NCBI RefSeq assembly: GCF_900090105.1
Contig: NZ_FMDM01000010.1
Location: 186,001-250,000 of the forward strand
Direction: 5' to 3'
Length of the DNA: 64,000 bases
Source of the DNA: Micromonospora humi
GTDB lineage: Bacteria > Actinomycetota > Actinomycetes > Mycobacteriales > Micromonosporaceae
This document shows positions 42,510 through 51,317 of the stretch, one piece after another. The notes below the pieces were generated by a model. The model ran no database searches. It was not told the DNA's origin and saw only the letters and a list, made by a program, of their open reading frames with translations. Made by a program: the position numbers and the translations under genes. Each line of letters opens with the position of its first letter. The stretch's first letter is position 1.

Positions 42510-43313
42510 TCAACCGGCGGCAAGTGGGCCGTCCGGTGACGCGGGTGGGGCGGGGGCGGCGGCGACGCTGGCGCTGGCCGCGTCGCGGGCGATCGTCTCG
42601 GGCACCAGGCGACCGCTGCGGTAGCCGATGCCGATGCCGGCGACCAGCACGAAGATCGCGCCGAAGGTCTGCAACGAGCCGATCAACGCGCCGCCGAGGC
42701 CGAGCAGCGGGGCGGCGATCATCAGCATCGTCCCGTCGCCGTAGGAGAACATCCCGGACCGGGCCACCGACCAACCGGTGAGGAACCACCCCACGCTGTA
42801 GCAGGTCGCACCGAACAGCACGATGCCGCGCGCGGTCAGCCCGAACACCGGCGTCTGCTCGGCGAGCCCGGCGAACGGCAGCATCAGCACCATCCCGCCG
42901 ATGCTGGCGAGCAGCCCGGCCAGCGCGATCCGACGACAGCGGGTGGCCGCGAGCAGCCCGGTGAGCGCGAGCAGGGCGAGCAGGCCGAGCCAGACCGACG
43001 CCACCCAGCCGACCAGGTAGAGCGGCTGGCCGTCGGCCGGGTAGGGGTCGTTGCCGACGCCGCCGTCGCTGGCCATCGCCACCACGCCGTAGAGGACCGC
43101 GTAGGCCGGCAGCAGCCAGACCGCCGCCCGGGCGAACCGGCGGACCGACCAGGCCCAGGTCGCGTCCGTGGCCGGCGCGCCGGGCCCGGGCTCGGAGACG
43201 AACGGCAGCACCCCGAACCCGCCCCCGGTCCGCCGGGAGCCGAGCGGTCCGCCGGGGTCGTGCGCGCCGGGGACCGGGGTACGGGAGAAGAGCCGGTTCG
43301 CCGGTTCCGTCAT
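42510..43313 (-). CDS. Polytopic membrane protein, unknown function
   Basis: A 267-residue protein with a cytoplasmic-looking N-terminus (MTEPANRLFSRTPVPGAHD...) and about seven hydrophobic segments, ending in an Ala/Pro-rich tail. The ATG at 43313 has GAGGTGG just before it; the frame runs on to 43388. I do not recognise a domain. It lies upstream of the PBP gene on the same strand with a 103-bp gap, so it may or may not share its transcript. Confidence 0.7.
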   Translation of the reverse strand: MTEPANRLFSRTPVPGAHDPGGPLGSRRTGGGFGVLPFVSEPGPGAPATDATWAWSVRRFARAAVWLLPAYAVLYGVVAMASDGGVGNDPYPADGQPLYLVGWVASVWLGLLALLALTGLLAATRCRRIALAGLLASIGGMVLMLPFAGLAEQTPVFGLTARGIVLFGATCYSVGWFLTGWSVARSGMFSYGDGTMLMIAAPLLGLGGALIGSLQTFGAIFVLVAGIGIGYRSGRLVPETIARDAASASVAAAPAPPASPDGPLAAG

Positions 43314-43355
43314 GCGCCACCTCGCTCGCGTCAGGGGTGGCCTGGGACGCACGAC

Positions 43356-43416
43356 GGCGCCCCGGCCCTGCTCACCACCCGTCCTCAAGACCGATGGTGG
43401 CAGCCGCCGGGGCGCC
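43356..43416 (-). terminator. Terminator of the nfeD-SPFH operon
   Basis: A perfect 11-bp stem (GGCGCCCCGGC / GCCGGGGCGCC) with an inner CCACC/GGTGG pairing lies 27 bp after the SPFH gene stop codon. Confidence 0.75.
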
Positions 43417-43442
43417 GGATGAGCGATTCTCGGATTTGCCGG

Positions 43443-44549
43443 TCAGCCCCGCTCGCGCTGGTCGGCCGGGTCGGTGAGCAGCGTCTCCGGGGACACCGGC
43501 TCCGGCGCCGGCAGGCCCTTCGCCGTGTTGCCACCGGTGGCCTGCGCCTCCGCCACGCGTACCTCGTCGTGGATCTCCTGGGCCGCGACGGCCGCGGCCT
43601 GGGCCGCCTCGGCGGCCTCCCGCTCGACCTCGCCGGCGGTCTGGCTGGCCCCCGGCGCCGGGGCGTCGCCCGCCATGTTGGCCAGGCCGCCCAGCGCGCC
43701 GCCCATGCCCTCCAGGGCCTTGGTCAGCTCGGTCGGCACGATCCAGACCTTGTTGGCGGTGCCGTTGGCGATCTGCGGGAGCGCCTGGAGGTATTGGTAG
43801 GCCAGCACCTTCTGGCTCGGGTTGGCGGTGTGGATCGCGTCGAAGACGGTGCGGATGGCCTTGGCCTGACCCTCGGCCTGGAGGATCCGGGCCTGCCGGT
43901 CACCGTCGGCGCGCAGCACCGCGGCCTGCTTCTCACCCTCGGCGGTGAGGATCTGCGACTGCTTGTGCCCCTCGGCGTTGAGGATCGCGGCGCGGCGGTC
44001 CCGCTCGGCGCGCATCTGCTTCTCCATCGAGTCGCGGATGCTCGGCGGCGGCTCGATCGCCTTGATCTCGACCCGGGTGACCTTGATGCCCCACCGGCCG
44101 GTGGTCTCGTCCAGCACGCCGGAGAGGTGCCTGTTGATCTCCTCGCGGCTGGTCAGCGCGCGCTCCAGGTCCAGCGAGCCGATCACGTTCCGCAGCGTGG
44201 TGACGGTGAGCTGCTCGATCGCCTGGAGGAAGTTCGAGATCTCGTAGGTGGCGCGGACCGAGTCGACGACCTTGAAGTAGAGGACGGTGTCGATCGACAC
44301 GACCAGGTTGTCGGAGGTGATCACCGGCTGCGGCGGGAAGCTGACCACCTGCTCGCGCAGGTCGACCTTGGTGCGCACTGCGTCCACGAACGGCACCAGC
44401 AGGTTGAGACCCGGGTTCAGCGTGCGCTTGTACTTGCCGAGCCGCTCCACCACGTCCTGGCGCTGCTGCGGCACGATCCGCACCGCCTTGGCCAGTGTCA
44501 CCACGACGATCACCGCCACGGCGATCAACAGGTACGCTGCAAACTCCAT
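43443..44549 (-). CDS. SPFH/band 7 protein (paraslipin-like)
   Basis: A 368-residue stomatin-type protein with one N-terminal membrane segment (YLLIAVAVIVVVTLA), an SPFH domain (about 25-190; RIVPQQRQDVVERLGKY, the paraslipin opening) and a long helical region rich in Ala, Glu, Arg and Lys (RAERDRRAAILNAEGHKQ). Such proteins form membrane microdomain scaffolds with NfeD partners. The ATG at 44549 is 8 nt from GAGAGGG and overlaps nothing; the nfeD stop is just upstream. This nfeD-SPFH pair matches M. tuberculosis Rv1487-Rv1488. Confidence 0.9.
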   Translation of the reverse strand: MEFAAYLLIAVAVIVVVTLAKAVRIVPQQRQDVVERLGKYKRTLNPGLNLLVPFVDAVRTKVDLREQVVSFPPQPVITSDNLVVSIDTVLYFKVVDSVRATYEISNFLQAIEQLTVTTLRNVIGSLDLERALTSREEINRHLSGVLDETTGRWGIKVTRVEIKAIEPPPSIRDSMEKQMRAERDRRAAILNAEGHKQSQILTAEGEKQAAVLRADGDRQARILQAEGQAKAIRTVFDAIHTANPSQKVLAYQYLQALPQIANGTANKVWIVPTELTKALEGMGGALGGLANMAGDAPAPGASQTAGEVEREAAEAAQAAAVAAQEIHDEVRVAEAQATGGNTAKGLPAPEPVSPETLLTDPADQRERG

Positions 44550-44554
44550 ATGGT

Positions 44555-45028
44555 TCACCCTCTCGCTTCGGGCAGCTCACCCGGGGCGGAAATGTCGTCC
44601 TGCCAGACCAGAGCGGTAGCGCCCCGGACCTTTATCACCTGCACCCGCTCGCCCGCCGCGTAGCGCTGCGTCGCGTCGAACGACCGGGCCGTCCACAGCT
44701 CACCATCGATCTTCACCATGCCGCGGTCGGCGTCCACCGCCTCCAGCACCACCGCGGTGGCTCCCTCGATCGCCTCCACGCCGAACGGCTGGTCGCCGGT
44801 TTCCAGCGCCGAACGGGCGTTGCGGCGGATCACCGGCCGGGCCAGCGCCAGGGACAGCGCCGACACCACCGCGAAGATCACCGCCTGGAGCGCCACCGGC
44901 GCACCGAGGGCCGCCGCACCGGCGGCGGCGAACGCCCCGACGCCGAACATGATCAGGAACAGCGTCGTCGTGAAGATCTCGGCGACCGCCAATACCACAC
45001 CCAGAACGATCCAGAACACGGCGTCCAC
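44555..45028 (-). CDS. NfeD-family membrane protein
   Basis: A 157-residue NfeD1b-type protein: three or four membrane spans (FWIVLGVVLAVAEIF, LFLIMFGVGAFAAAG, VIFAVVSALSLALA) followed by a C-terminal OB-fold (about 95-150; GMVKIDGELWTARSFD). It lacks the serine protease domain of long NfeD proteins. The GTG at 45028 fits a leaderless start (CACGAT 7 nt upstream); another GTG at 45055 is in frame. Its partner SPFH gene follows within 6 bp. Confidence 0.87.
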   Translation of the reverse strand: MDAVFWIVLGVVLAVAEIFTTTLFLIMFGVGAFAAAGAAALGAPVALQAVIFAVVSALSLALARPVIRRNARSALETGDQPFGVEAIEGATAVVLEAVDADRGMVKIDGELWTARSFDATQRYAAGERVQVIKVRGATALVWQDDISAPGELPEARG

Positions 45029-45116
45029 GAGACCAATCGTGACACGTGAACGCACGTGTCATCGAACTGTCATGATCGCTAGGCTCGGTCCACCGCACGG
45101 CGACGAGGAGGACGAG

Positions 45117-46436
45117 ATGGCACTGCTGCCCGAGACCGCACGCCAGGTGGACCTGCTGGTGGCCCGCGCCCAGGCCGAGGGACACGCCCCGTCGCTCGCG
45201 CTGGGCGTGGTCCGCGACGGTGAGCTGGCGCACCTGGCGGTCGCCGGCGAGCACCCCCGCCCCGACGCGGACCTGCAGTACCGGATCGGCTCGATCACCA
45301 AGACCATGACCGCGGTGCTGGTGATGCAGCAGCGTGACGCCGGGCGCCTCGCCCTGGACGACCCGCTCGACACGCACCTGCCCGGCACCCCGGTCGGCGC
45401 GCTCACCGTCCGCCAACTGCTCGGGCACGCCAGCGGCCTGCAACGCGAACCGGACGGCGGCGAGTGGTGGGAACGCGCGCCGGGCCGGGACCTGGACACG
45501 CTGCTCGCCGGGCTGACCCCGGGCAAGATCGCCCACCCGCCGCACCTCACCTACCACTACTCCAACCTGGCGTACGGGCTGCTCGGCGCCGCGCTGGAGC
45601 GGATCGCCGGCGCACCGTGGGCCGAGCTGCTGACCGACCGGCTGCTCGCGCCGCTGGGCATGCGCCGCACCACCGTGCCCCCGACCGAGCCGTACGCCCG
45701 GGGGTTCGTCGTCCACCCCTGGCACGAGACGCTGCGGGAGGAGCCGCTGACCGACAGCGGAGCGATGGCGCCGGCCGGGCAGCTCTGGTCGACCGTCGAG
45801 GACCTGGCCCGCTGGGCGGCGTTCCTCGCCGACCCGGACCCGGCGCTGCTCGACCCGGCGACGCTGGCCGAGATGTGCGTTCCGGTGGCGATCAGCGACC
45901 CCGACTCGTGGACCGGCGGCCACGGCCTCGGCGTGGAGTTCTACCGGGTCGGCGAACGGGTCTACGTCGGCCACGGCGGTTCCATGCCCGGGTACGTCGC
46001 CGGCCTGGTCGTGCACCGCCCCACCCGGACCGCCGTGGTGGACTTCGCCAACTCGTACGGGATGCGTCGCGGCCACCACATCTCCGGGCTCGCCCGCGAC
46101 GTGCTCACCCGGGTGCTGGACACCGAGCCGACCGCGCCCGACCCGTGGCGCCCGGCCGCCACGCCGCCCGCCGCGGAGCTGGTCGAGCTGACCGGCCGCT
46201 GGTGGTGGATGGGCGTCGAGTACGAGTTCCGCGTCGACCCGGCCGGTGACCTGGTGGGCGGCCTGGTCGGCAAACCGCTGCTCCGGTTCACCCCGGAGGG
46301 CCCGGACCGCTGGCGGGGCCGTTCCGGCCCGCAGGACGGCGAGATCCTCACCGTCGTCCGCGACCAGACCGGCGCCGCGGTCGCGCTGGACATCGCCACC
46401 TTCGTCCTCACCCGATCCCCCGACCAGGCCCCCTGA
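45117..46436 (+). CDS. Serine hydrolase of the beta-lactamase class C/PBP4* type
   Basis: A 439-residue protein with the class C triad: S-x-x-K (GSITKTMTAVL), Y-x-N (YHYSNLAYG) and H-G-G (YVGHGGSMPGY), then a C-terminal beta-rich extension (about 345-439). There is no signal peptide, so it is probably a cytoplasmic esterase or D-aminopeptidase-like enzyme. GAGGAGGACGAG leads to the ATG at 45117. The divergent nfeD start is 88 bp away. The substrate is unknown. Confidence 0.87.
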   Translation: MALLPETARQVDLLVARAQAEGHAPSLALGVVRDGELAHLAVAGEHPRPDADLQYRIGSITKTMTAVLVMQQRDAGRLALDDPLDTHLPGTPVGALTVRQLLGHASGLQREPDGGEWWERAPGRDLDTLLAGLTPGKIAHPPHLTYHYSNLAYGLLGAALERIAGAPWAELLTDRLLAPLGMRRTTVPPTEPYARGFVVHPWHETLREEPLTDSGAMAPAGQLWSTVEDLARWAAFLADPDPALLDPATLAEMCVPVAISDPDSWTGGHGLGVEFYRVGERVYVGHGGSMPGYVAGLVVHRPTRTAVVDFANSYGMRRGHHISGLARDVLTRVLDTEPTAPDPWRPAATPPAAELVELTGRWWWMGVEYEFRVDPAGDLVGGLVGKPLLRFTPEGPDRWRGRSGPQDGEILTVVRDQTGAAVALDIATFVLTRSPDQAP

Positions 46437-46540
46437 GCCCCACGCGCCGACCCGCCACCAAGCGCCGCCCACCCGCCGGAACATCCGCCGGGCCACGGAT
46501 CGGCACCACGTGCCGCGCCGGCACCGGGAACCCCCTCAGG

Positions 46541-46571
46541 CGCCTACAGACGTGATGACACCGATGACTCA
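46541..46571. repeat. Half-copy of the second dispersed repeat family
   Basis: This 31-bp stretch matches the arms at 16952-16982 and 17001-17031 at about 28 of 31 positions but has no inverted partner here. It lies in the 315-bp gap (46437-46751) between convergent genes, which holds no gene. Confidence 0.7.
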
Positions 46572-46663
46572 CCCCGCTGACCGGCCCACACCAGCGAACT
46601 CGTGGCACCCCGACAGCTCCACCCCACCGCCGCCGGCACCGAGCCGCGAACCCGGCACCCGAC

Positions 46664-46739
46664 GGGGCCGGGGGCGACCGTGCCCGGCGCAGGGATCAAG
46701 CCTGACCGCCCGGAGCCGGGCACGGTCGCCCCCGGCCCC
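46664..46739. terminator. 25-bp perfect inverted repeat between convergent genes
   Basis: The arms 46664-46688 and 46715-46739 are exact inverted copies (GGGGCCGGGGGCGACCGTGC and five more bases) around a 26-nt loop. It ends 12 bp before the DUF3097 stop codon and should stop transcription from both sides. Confidence 0.8.
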
Positions 46740-46751
46740 CAACCGCAACCA

Positions 46752-47561
46752 CTAAGGCGAGGTGACGAAATCGATCAACCGCTCCATCGCGTTGATCAAC
46801 GGCGTCTCGACGTCCGCGAAACTGTCCACCCGGGACAGGATGTGCCGCCACATGTCCGCCGGCTCGGCCACCCCGAGCGCCGCGCAGACGCCCTCCTTCC
46901 AGGGACGGCCGGGCGGCACCACCGGCCAGGCCGCGATGCCCAGCGCCGCCGGTCGCACCGCCTGCCACACGTCCACATAGGGGTGCCCGGTGACCAGCAC
47001 GTGCGGCGACGTCACCCGGGCCACGATCCGGCTCTCCTTGGAGCCGGGGACGAGGTGGTCGACCAGCACGCCGAGCCGCCGGTCCGGGCCGGGCGCGAAC
47101 GCGCGCACCTCGGCCGCCAAGTCGTCGATGCCGTCGAGCGGCTCCACCACCACGCCCTCGATCCGCAGGTCGTCGCCCCAGATCCGCTCGACCAGCGCGG
47201 CGTCGTGCACGCCCTCCACCCAGATCCGGCTGGCCTTGGCGACCTGCGCCCGCACGTCGTCCACGGCGATCGAGCCGGACGCGGTGCGCCGCCGGGCGGC
47301 GGGGACCGGGGCGCGGACCGGACGGCGCAGGGTGACCGGGCGACCGTCGAGCAGGAACGCGGCCGGCAGCAGCGGGAAGTTGCGCCGGCGCCCGTGCCGG
47401 TCCTCCAGCACCACGGCGCCGGAGTCGAAGCCGACCACCGCGCCGCAGAACCCGGAGTCGGCGTCCTCCACCACCAGGTCGGGCTCGGCGTCGACCTCGG
47501 GAGTCACCTTCCGCCGTCGCCAGTCACCCGCCAGCACGTCCCCGTCGTATCGCCCTGCCAT
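46752..47561 (-). CDS. DUF3097 family protein
   Basis: A 269-residue cytoplasmic protein that matches the actinobacterial DUF3097 family: an N-terminal beta domain (GFCGAVVGFDSGAVVLEDRHG), IWVEGVHDAALVERIWGDDLR as a Toprim-like segment with acidic residues, VLVDHLVPGSKESRIV, and a C-terminal MWRHILSRVDSFADVE. The Toprim-like part suggests a nucleic-acid role but nothing is established. The ATG at 47561 has TAGCGT 7 nt upstream, so a leaderless start is likely. Confidence 0.87.
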   Translation of the reverse strand: MAGRYDGDVLAGDWRRRKVTPEVDAEPDLVVEDADSGFCGAVVGFDSGAVVLEDRHGRRRNFPLLPAAFLLDGRPVTLRRPVRAPVPAARRRTASGSIAVDDVRAQVAKASRIWVEGVHDAALVERIWGDDLRIEGVVVEPLDGIDDLAAEVRAFAPGPDRRLGVLVDHLVPGSKESRIVARVTSPHVLVTGHPYVDVWQAVRPAALGIAAWPVVPPGRPWKEGVCAALGVAEPADMWRHILSRVDSFADVETPLINAMERLIDFVTSP

Positions 47562-47723
47562 GCGGATCACGCTAACCACCGCGGCCGGCGTGTCGCCCGC
47601 CGACGCGCCGGGCGGGCCCCCGTCCTGCGGCACGAACCGGTGCGAAGGGGGTAGTTGGGGGCAGGCCACGCCAGCGGAGCGGCAGCCGAGACAGCGGCGG
47701 CGGCTACCACGTACCCTTTCCGC

Positions 47724-48518
47724 ATGTCCTCCCCCGCAACGGGCGCGGCCACGCTGGCCCCGCGCCGGTCGAGCCGGTTCGTCGCCTGGGTGCGCGCCTG
47801 GCGCGCCGGGCTCGTGCCGTTCGACGAGGTCGCCGACGCCATCGCCGGCGACGAGGAGCACCTCGTCGCCGACGCCCCCGGCACCTGGACCGACGTGTCC
47901 CTGCGCGAGGCGCTGCCCAGCCTGGCCAAGCACTCCCCGGACGAGATCCGCCTGGTGCTGCCCGCACCCGGCGACCCGCGCGGGCTGCCCGGCCCCGGCG
48001 CGTTCGCCGGGGCCGCGCTGCTGGCCGGCGAGGCGGTGGTGGCCAGCGGGCTCGGGCTGGTGCCCGAGGTCCGCACGCACACCTCCGGCTCCGGGATGAC
48101 CTGGGAGACAGTGCTCTGGCGGGTCCACCCGCTGCCCGCGGACGCGCCGAAGGCGTCCCTGATCACACCCGGCGCGGCGGAGGCCGAGGCCGAGTTGGCC
48201 GCCGCGCTCGCCGAGACGACCGCGGCGCTGACCCGGCTGGACGTCGCCCAGTGGCGGCCCGAGCTGGCCGGCGCGCTCGCCGCGCTGCGCCGCCCCGACG
48301 GCGGCACCGACCTGCCGCCCGGCTTCGACCCACGGTCCCGCCGGCTGTTCGCCCGCGCGGCCGTGCTCGACCGGGTGCTCGCCCTGGCCGGGGAGAGCGC
48401 CCCGGGCGGCGCGGTGAACAACCACGAGGCGCAGCAGCGGGACGCGGCGCTGCGACCGCTGACCACCGCCTGCCGGCAGGCCCTGGTCGCCGCCTGCAAC
48501 GCCCCGCTGCGCCTGTAG
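47724..48518 (+). CDS. Conserved actinobacterial protein of unknown function
   Basis: A 264-residue soluble protein with no recognised domain. It has a basic N-terminus (APRRSSRFVAWVRAWRAG), a central beta-rich part (DEIRLVLPAPGDPRGLPGPG...) and a helical C-terminus with NNHEAQQRDAALRPL. TACCCT lies 6 nt before the ATG (leaderless). Its place between hemH and nfeD-SPFH genes is the place of Rv1486c in M. tuberculosis, and it could be that orthologue; I cannot compare the sequences here. Confidence 0.75.
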   Translation: MSSPATGAATLAPRRSSRFVAWVRAWRAGLVPFDEVADAIAGDEEHLVADAPGTWTDVSLREALPSLAKHSPDEIRLVLPAPGDPRGLPGPGAFAGAALLAGEAVVASGLGLVPEVRTHTSGSGMTWETVLWRVHPLPADAPKASLITPGAAEAEAELAAALAETTAALTRLDVAQWRPELAGALAALRRPDGGTDLPPGFDPRSRRLFARAAVLDRVLALAGESAPGGAVNNHEAQQRDAALRPLTTACRQALVAACNAPLRL

Positions 48519-48527
48519 CCCGTCGAC

Positions 48528-49307
48528 TCAGACCTCGTCGATCAGGTCGGCCACCGAGTCGACGATCCGGGACGGCCGGTACGGGTACCGCTCGGCCTCG
48601 GCCCGACTGCTGATGCCGGTGAGCACCAGGATCGTCTCCAGCCCGGCCTCCAGACCGCACAGGATGTCGGTGTCCATCCGGTCGCCGATCATGGCGGTGG
48701 ACTCCGAGTGCGCGTCGATGGTGTTCAACGCCGACCGCATCATCATCGGGTTGGGCTTGCCGACGAAATAGGGCTCCACCCCGGTCGCCTTGGAGATCAT
48801 CGCGGCCACCGAGCCGGCCGCCGGCAGCGCGCCCTCGACCGACGGGCCGGTGGCGTCCGGGTTGGTGCAGATGAACCGGGCGCCGTCGTCGATCAGCCGG
48901 ATCGCCTTGGTGATCGCCTCGAAGCTGTAGGTGCGGGTCTCCCCCAGCACCACGTAGTCCGGGGCGAAGTCGCTGAGCACGTACCCCACCGCGTGCAGGG
49001 CCGTGGTCAGACCGGCCTCACCGATGACGTACGCGGTCCCGCCCGGCCGCTGGTCGGCCAGGAACTGGGCGGTGGCCAGCGCGGACGACCAGATCGCCTC
49101 CTCCGGCACGTCCAGCCCCATCCGGGCCAGGCGGGCCTGCAGGTCGCGCGGGGTGTAGATGGAGTTGTTGGTCAGCACCAGGAACGGCTTGCCGGAGGCG
49201 CGCAGCTTCTTGACGAACTCCGGGGCGCCGGGCACCGGCTGGCCCTCGTGCACCAGCACGCCGTCCATGTCGGTGAGCCAGCTCTGCACCGGCTTGCGGT
49301 CATGCAT
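48528..49307 (-). CDS. HAD-superfamily IIA phosphatase (NagD-like)
   Basis: A 259-residue HAD hydrolase: nucleophile motif TDMDGVLVHEG, motif II LTNNS, lysine in GKPNPMMMRSAL and IGDRMDTDI for metal binding, with a type IIA cap. It dephosphorylates small metabolites such as sugar or glycerol phosphates or UMP; the substrate is undefined. The ATG at 49307 follows the ferrochelatase stop by 35 bp on the same strand, so the two probably share a transcript. Confidence 0.88.
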   Translation of the reverse strand: MHDRKPVQSWLTDMDGVLVHEGQPVPGAPEFVKKLRASGKPFLVLTNNSIYTPRDLQARLARMGLDVPEEAIWSSALATAQFLADQRPGGTAYVIGEAGLTTALHAVGYVLSDFAPDYVVLGETRTYSFEAITKAIRLIDDGARFICTNPDATGPSVEGALPAAGSVAAMISKATGVEPYFVGKPNPMMMRSALNTIDAHSESTAMIGDRMDTDILCGLEAGLETILVLTGISSRAEAERYPYRPSRIVDSVADLIDEV

Positions 49308-49342
49308 CGTGTCGTCCCCAGGGTGTCGGTTGTCGGTCGGGA

Positions 49343-50368
49343 TCAGGGCCGGCGGGCCGGGGGTACGCAGCACAGCGCCGGGCAGGTGTCCCAGGCCGGC
49401 AGCTCGCCGAGGCGGCGGCGCTCCTCGTCCGCCGCGGTGCGCTCCCGCACCAGCTCCCGGACCATCGCCACGAACCGCGGATCGGTGCCCGGGGTGCCGG
49501 CACGGACGAAGTCCAGGCCGAGCTGCTTCGCCGTCTCCAGGGCCTCGGTGTCCAGGTCCCAGACCACCTCCAGGTGATCGGAGACGAAGCCGATCGGGCT
49601 GACCACCACGCTCGTCACCCCCTGCTCGGCGAGGCCGGTCAGGTGGTCGTTGATGTCCGGTTCCAGCCACGGCACCTGCGGCGGGCCGGACCGGCTCTGC
49701 CACACCAGCTCGTACGGCAGGTCGGGCGCGGCCGCGGCGTGCACCAGGCGGGCGGTCTCCTCGAGCTGCGCGGTGTAGCGGCCGCCGTGCGGGCCGGCCG
49801 TGGCCGCCGCCGAGACCGGGATCGAGTGGGCGGTGAAGACCAGCCGGGTGCTGTCCCGCCTGGCCGGGTCGAGCTGGGCCAACGCGGAGCGCACCGCGTC
49901 GGCGTGCGGCTCGACGAAACCGGGGTGGTCCCAGAACTGGCGGAGCTTCTCGATCAGCGGGGCGTCCGGGCCGACCGCGGCCCGGGCCGTCGCGATGTCC
50001 TCCTGGTACTGCCGGCAGGACGAGTAGCCGCCGTAGGCGCTGGTGACGAACGCCAGCGCCCGGGTGATCCCGTCGTCGCGCATCTGCGCCACCGTGTCGG
50101 CGAGCATCGGGTCCCAGTTGCGGTTGCCCCAGTAGACCGGCAGGTCGACGCCGTTGGCGGCGAAGTCCGCCCGGATCGCCGCGAGCAGGTCGCGACACTG
50201 CTGGTTGATCGGGGACACGCCGCCGAAGTGCAGGTAGTGCTCCGCGACCTCGGCCAGCCGCTCCGGCGGCACCCCGCGCCCCCGGGTCACGTTCTGGAGG
50301 AAGGGAAGAACGTCCTCGGGCCGTTCCGGGCCACCGAAGGAGACCAGCACCAACGCGTCGTACGCCAT
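49343..50368 (-). CDS. hemH: Ferrochelatase (coproporphyrin type)
   Basis: A 341-residue chelatase inserting iron into coproporphyrin III in the actinobacterial haem route. It starts DALVLVSFGGPERPEDV and has the active-site HSIPVSAA and GFVSDHLEVVWDLD blocks. Cys118 (YSSCRQY) and a C-terminal cluster C329, C333, C334 fit a [2Fe-2S] site as in related actinobacterial enzymes. It comes after fabG-fabI in the same direction, as in M. tuberculosis, but a hairpin repeat now lies between fabI and hemH. The ATG has AAGAAT 6 nt upstream, so it may have its own leaderless promoter. Confidence 0.92.
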   Translation of the reverse strand: MAYDALVLVSFGGPERPEDVLPFLQNVTRGRGVPPERLAEVAEHYLHFGGVSPINQQCRDLLAAIRADFAANGVDLPVYWGNRNWDPMLADTVAQMRDDGITRALAFVTSAYGGYSSCRQYQEDIATARAAVGPDAPLIEKLRQFWDHPGFVEPHADAVRSALAQLDPARRDSTRLVFTAHSIPVSAAATAGPHGGRYTAQLEETARLVHAAAAPDLPYELVWQSRSGPPQVPWLEPDINDHLTGLAEQGVTSVVVSPIGFVSDHLEVVWDLDTEALETAKQLGLDFVRAGTPGTDPRFVAMVRELVRERTAADEERRRLGELPAWDTCPALCCVPPARRP

Positions 50369-50444
50369 GGCCCCATTCTTCCTCGACCGCCGTGACGTTC
50401 GTGCGACGCCCCCTGCTCAGCGCGGTTACGCCTCGGCGCCGGCC

Positions 50445-50500
50445 GGTTAGGAGGGGCCCCTTCTTATCGCATTCTGCATAAGAAGGGGCCCCTCCTAACC
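50445..50500. repeat. Dispersed GGGGCCCC hairpin repeat, copy C
   Basis: A near-perfect inverted repeat (GGTTAGGAGGGGCCCCTTCT and its complement) around the core CGCATTCTGC. It starts 25 bp after the fabI stop codon and separates fabI from hemH. Its core is the reverse complement of copy B, so orientation relative to the upstream gene is not fixed. Confidence 0.92.
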
Positions 50501-50525
50501 GCTGGCGGTGGGGGCGCCGTTCAGC

Positions 50526-51293
50526 TCAGGCGCCGATGGCGTGGTAGCCGCCGTCGACGTGGACGATCTCGCCGGTGGTGGCCGGGAACCAGTCGGACAG
50601 CAGCGCCAGGCAGGCCCGCGCGGCCGGCTCGGAGTCGGTGAGGTTCCAGCCCAGCGGGGCCCGCTCGGTCCAGGCGTCCTCGAACTGGTCGAAGCCGGGG
50701 ATGGACTTGGCCGCGATGGTGCGCAGCGGGCCGGCCGCGACCAGGTTGCTGCGGATGCCCTGCTTGCCCAGGTGCAGCGCCAGGTAGCGGGAGGCGGACT
50801 CCAGCCCGGCCTTCGCCACGCCCATCCAGTCGTAGACCGGCCACGCCTTGGTGGCGTCGAAGGTGAGGCCCACCACCGCGCCGCCCGGCGACATCAACGG
50901 CAGCGCCGCCATGGCGAGCGACTTGTAGGAGAACGTGGAGACCTGGAGCGCGGTCGCCACGTCCGCCCAGGGCGCGTCGAGGAAGCCGCCGCCGAGGCAG
51001 CTCTGCGGGGCGAACCCGATCGAGTGCACCACCCCGTCCAGGCCGTCGACGTGCTCGCGTACCCGGTCGGCCAGGCCGGCCAGGTGCTCGTCGTTGGTGA
51101 CGTCCACCTCGATCACCGGCGCCGGCTCGGGCAGCCGCTTGGCGATCCGCTCCACCAGGGAGAGTCGGCCGTAGCCGGTGAGCACGACCTGGGCGCCGTT
51201 CTCCTGGGCGAGTTTCGCCACGGAGAACGCGATGGAGGCCTCGGTGATGACACCGGTGACCAGCAGCCGCTTACCGGCCAGGAGTCCGGACAT
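50526..51293 (-). CDS. fabI: Enoyl-ACP reductase (FabI/InhA)
   Basis: A 255-residue SDR of the FabI class: GVITEASIAFSVAKL (NAD loop), VHSIGFAPQ, and the catalytic Y-x6-K in YDWMGVAKAGLES. It reduces enoyl-ACP in the last step of type II fatty acid elongation. GGAGGAACTGCGC precedes the ATG. It is 24 bp after fabG, in the mabA-inhA order known from mycobacteria; the sequence resembles InhA more than E. coli FabI. Confidence 0.93.
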   Translation of the reverse strand: MSGLLAGKRLLVTGVITEASIAFSVAKLAQENGAQVVLTGYGRLSLVERIAKRLPEPAPVIEVDVTNDEHLAGLADRVREHVDGLDGVVHSIGFAPQSCLGGGFLDAPWADVATALQVSTFSYKSLAMAALPLMSPGGAVVGLTFDATKAWPVYDWMGVAKAGLESASRYLALHLGKQGIRSNLVAAGPLRTIAAKSIPGFDQFEDAWTERAPLGWNLTDSEPAARACLALLSDWFPATTGEIVHVDGGYHAIGA

Positions 51294-51317
51294 TGCGCAG
51301 TTCCTCCGTGCTCTCTC

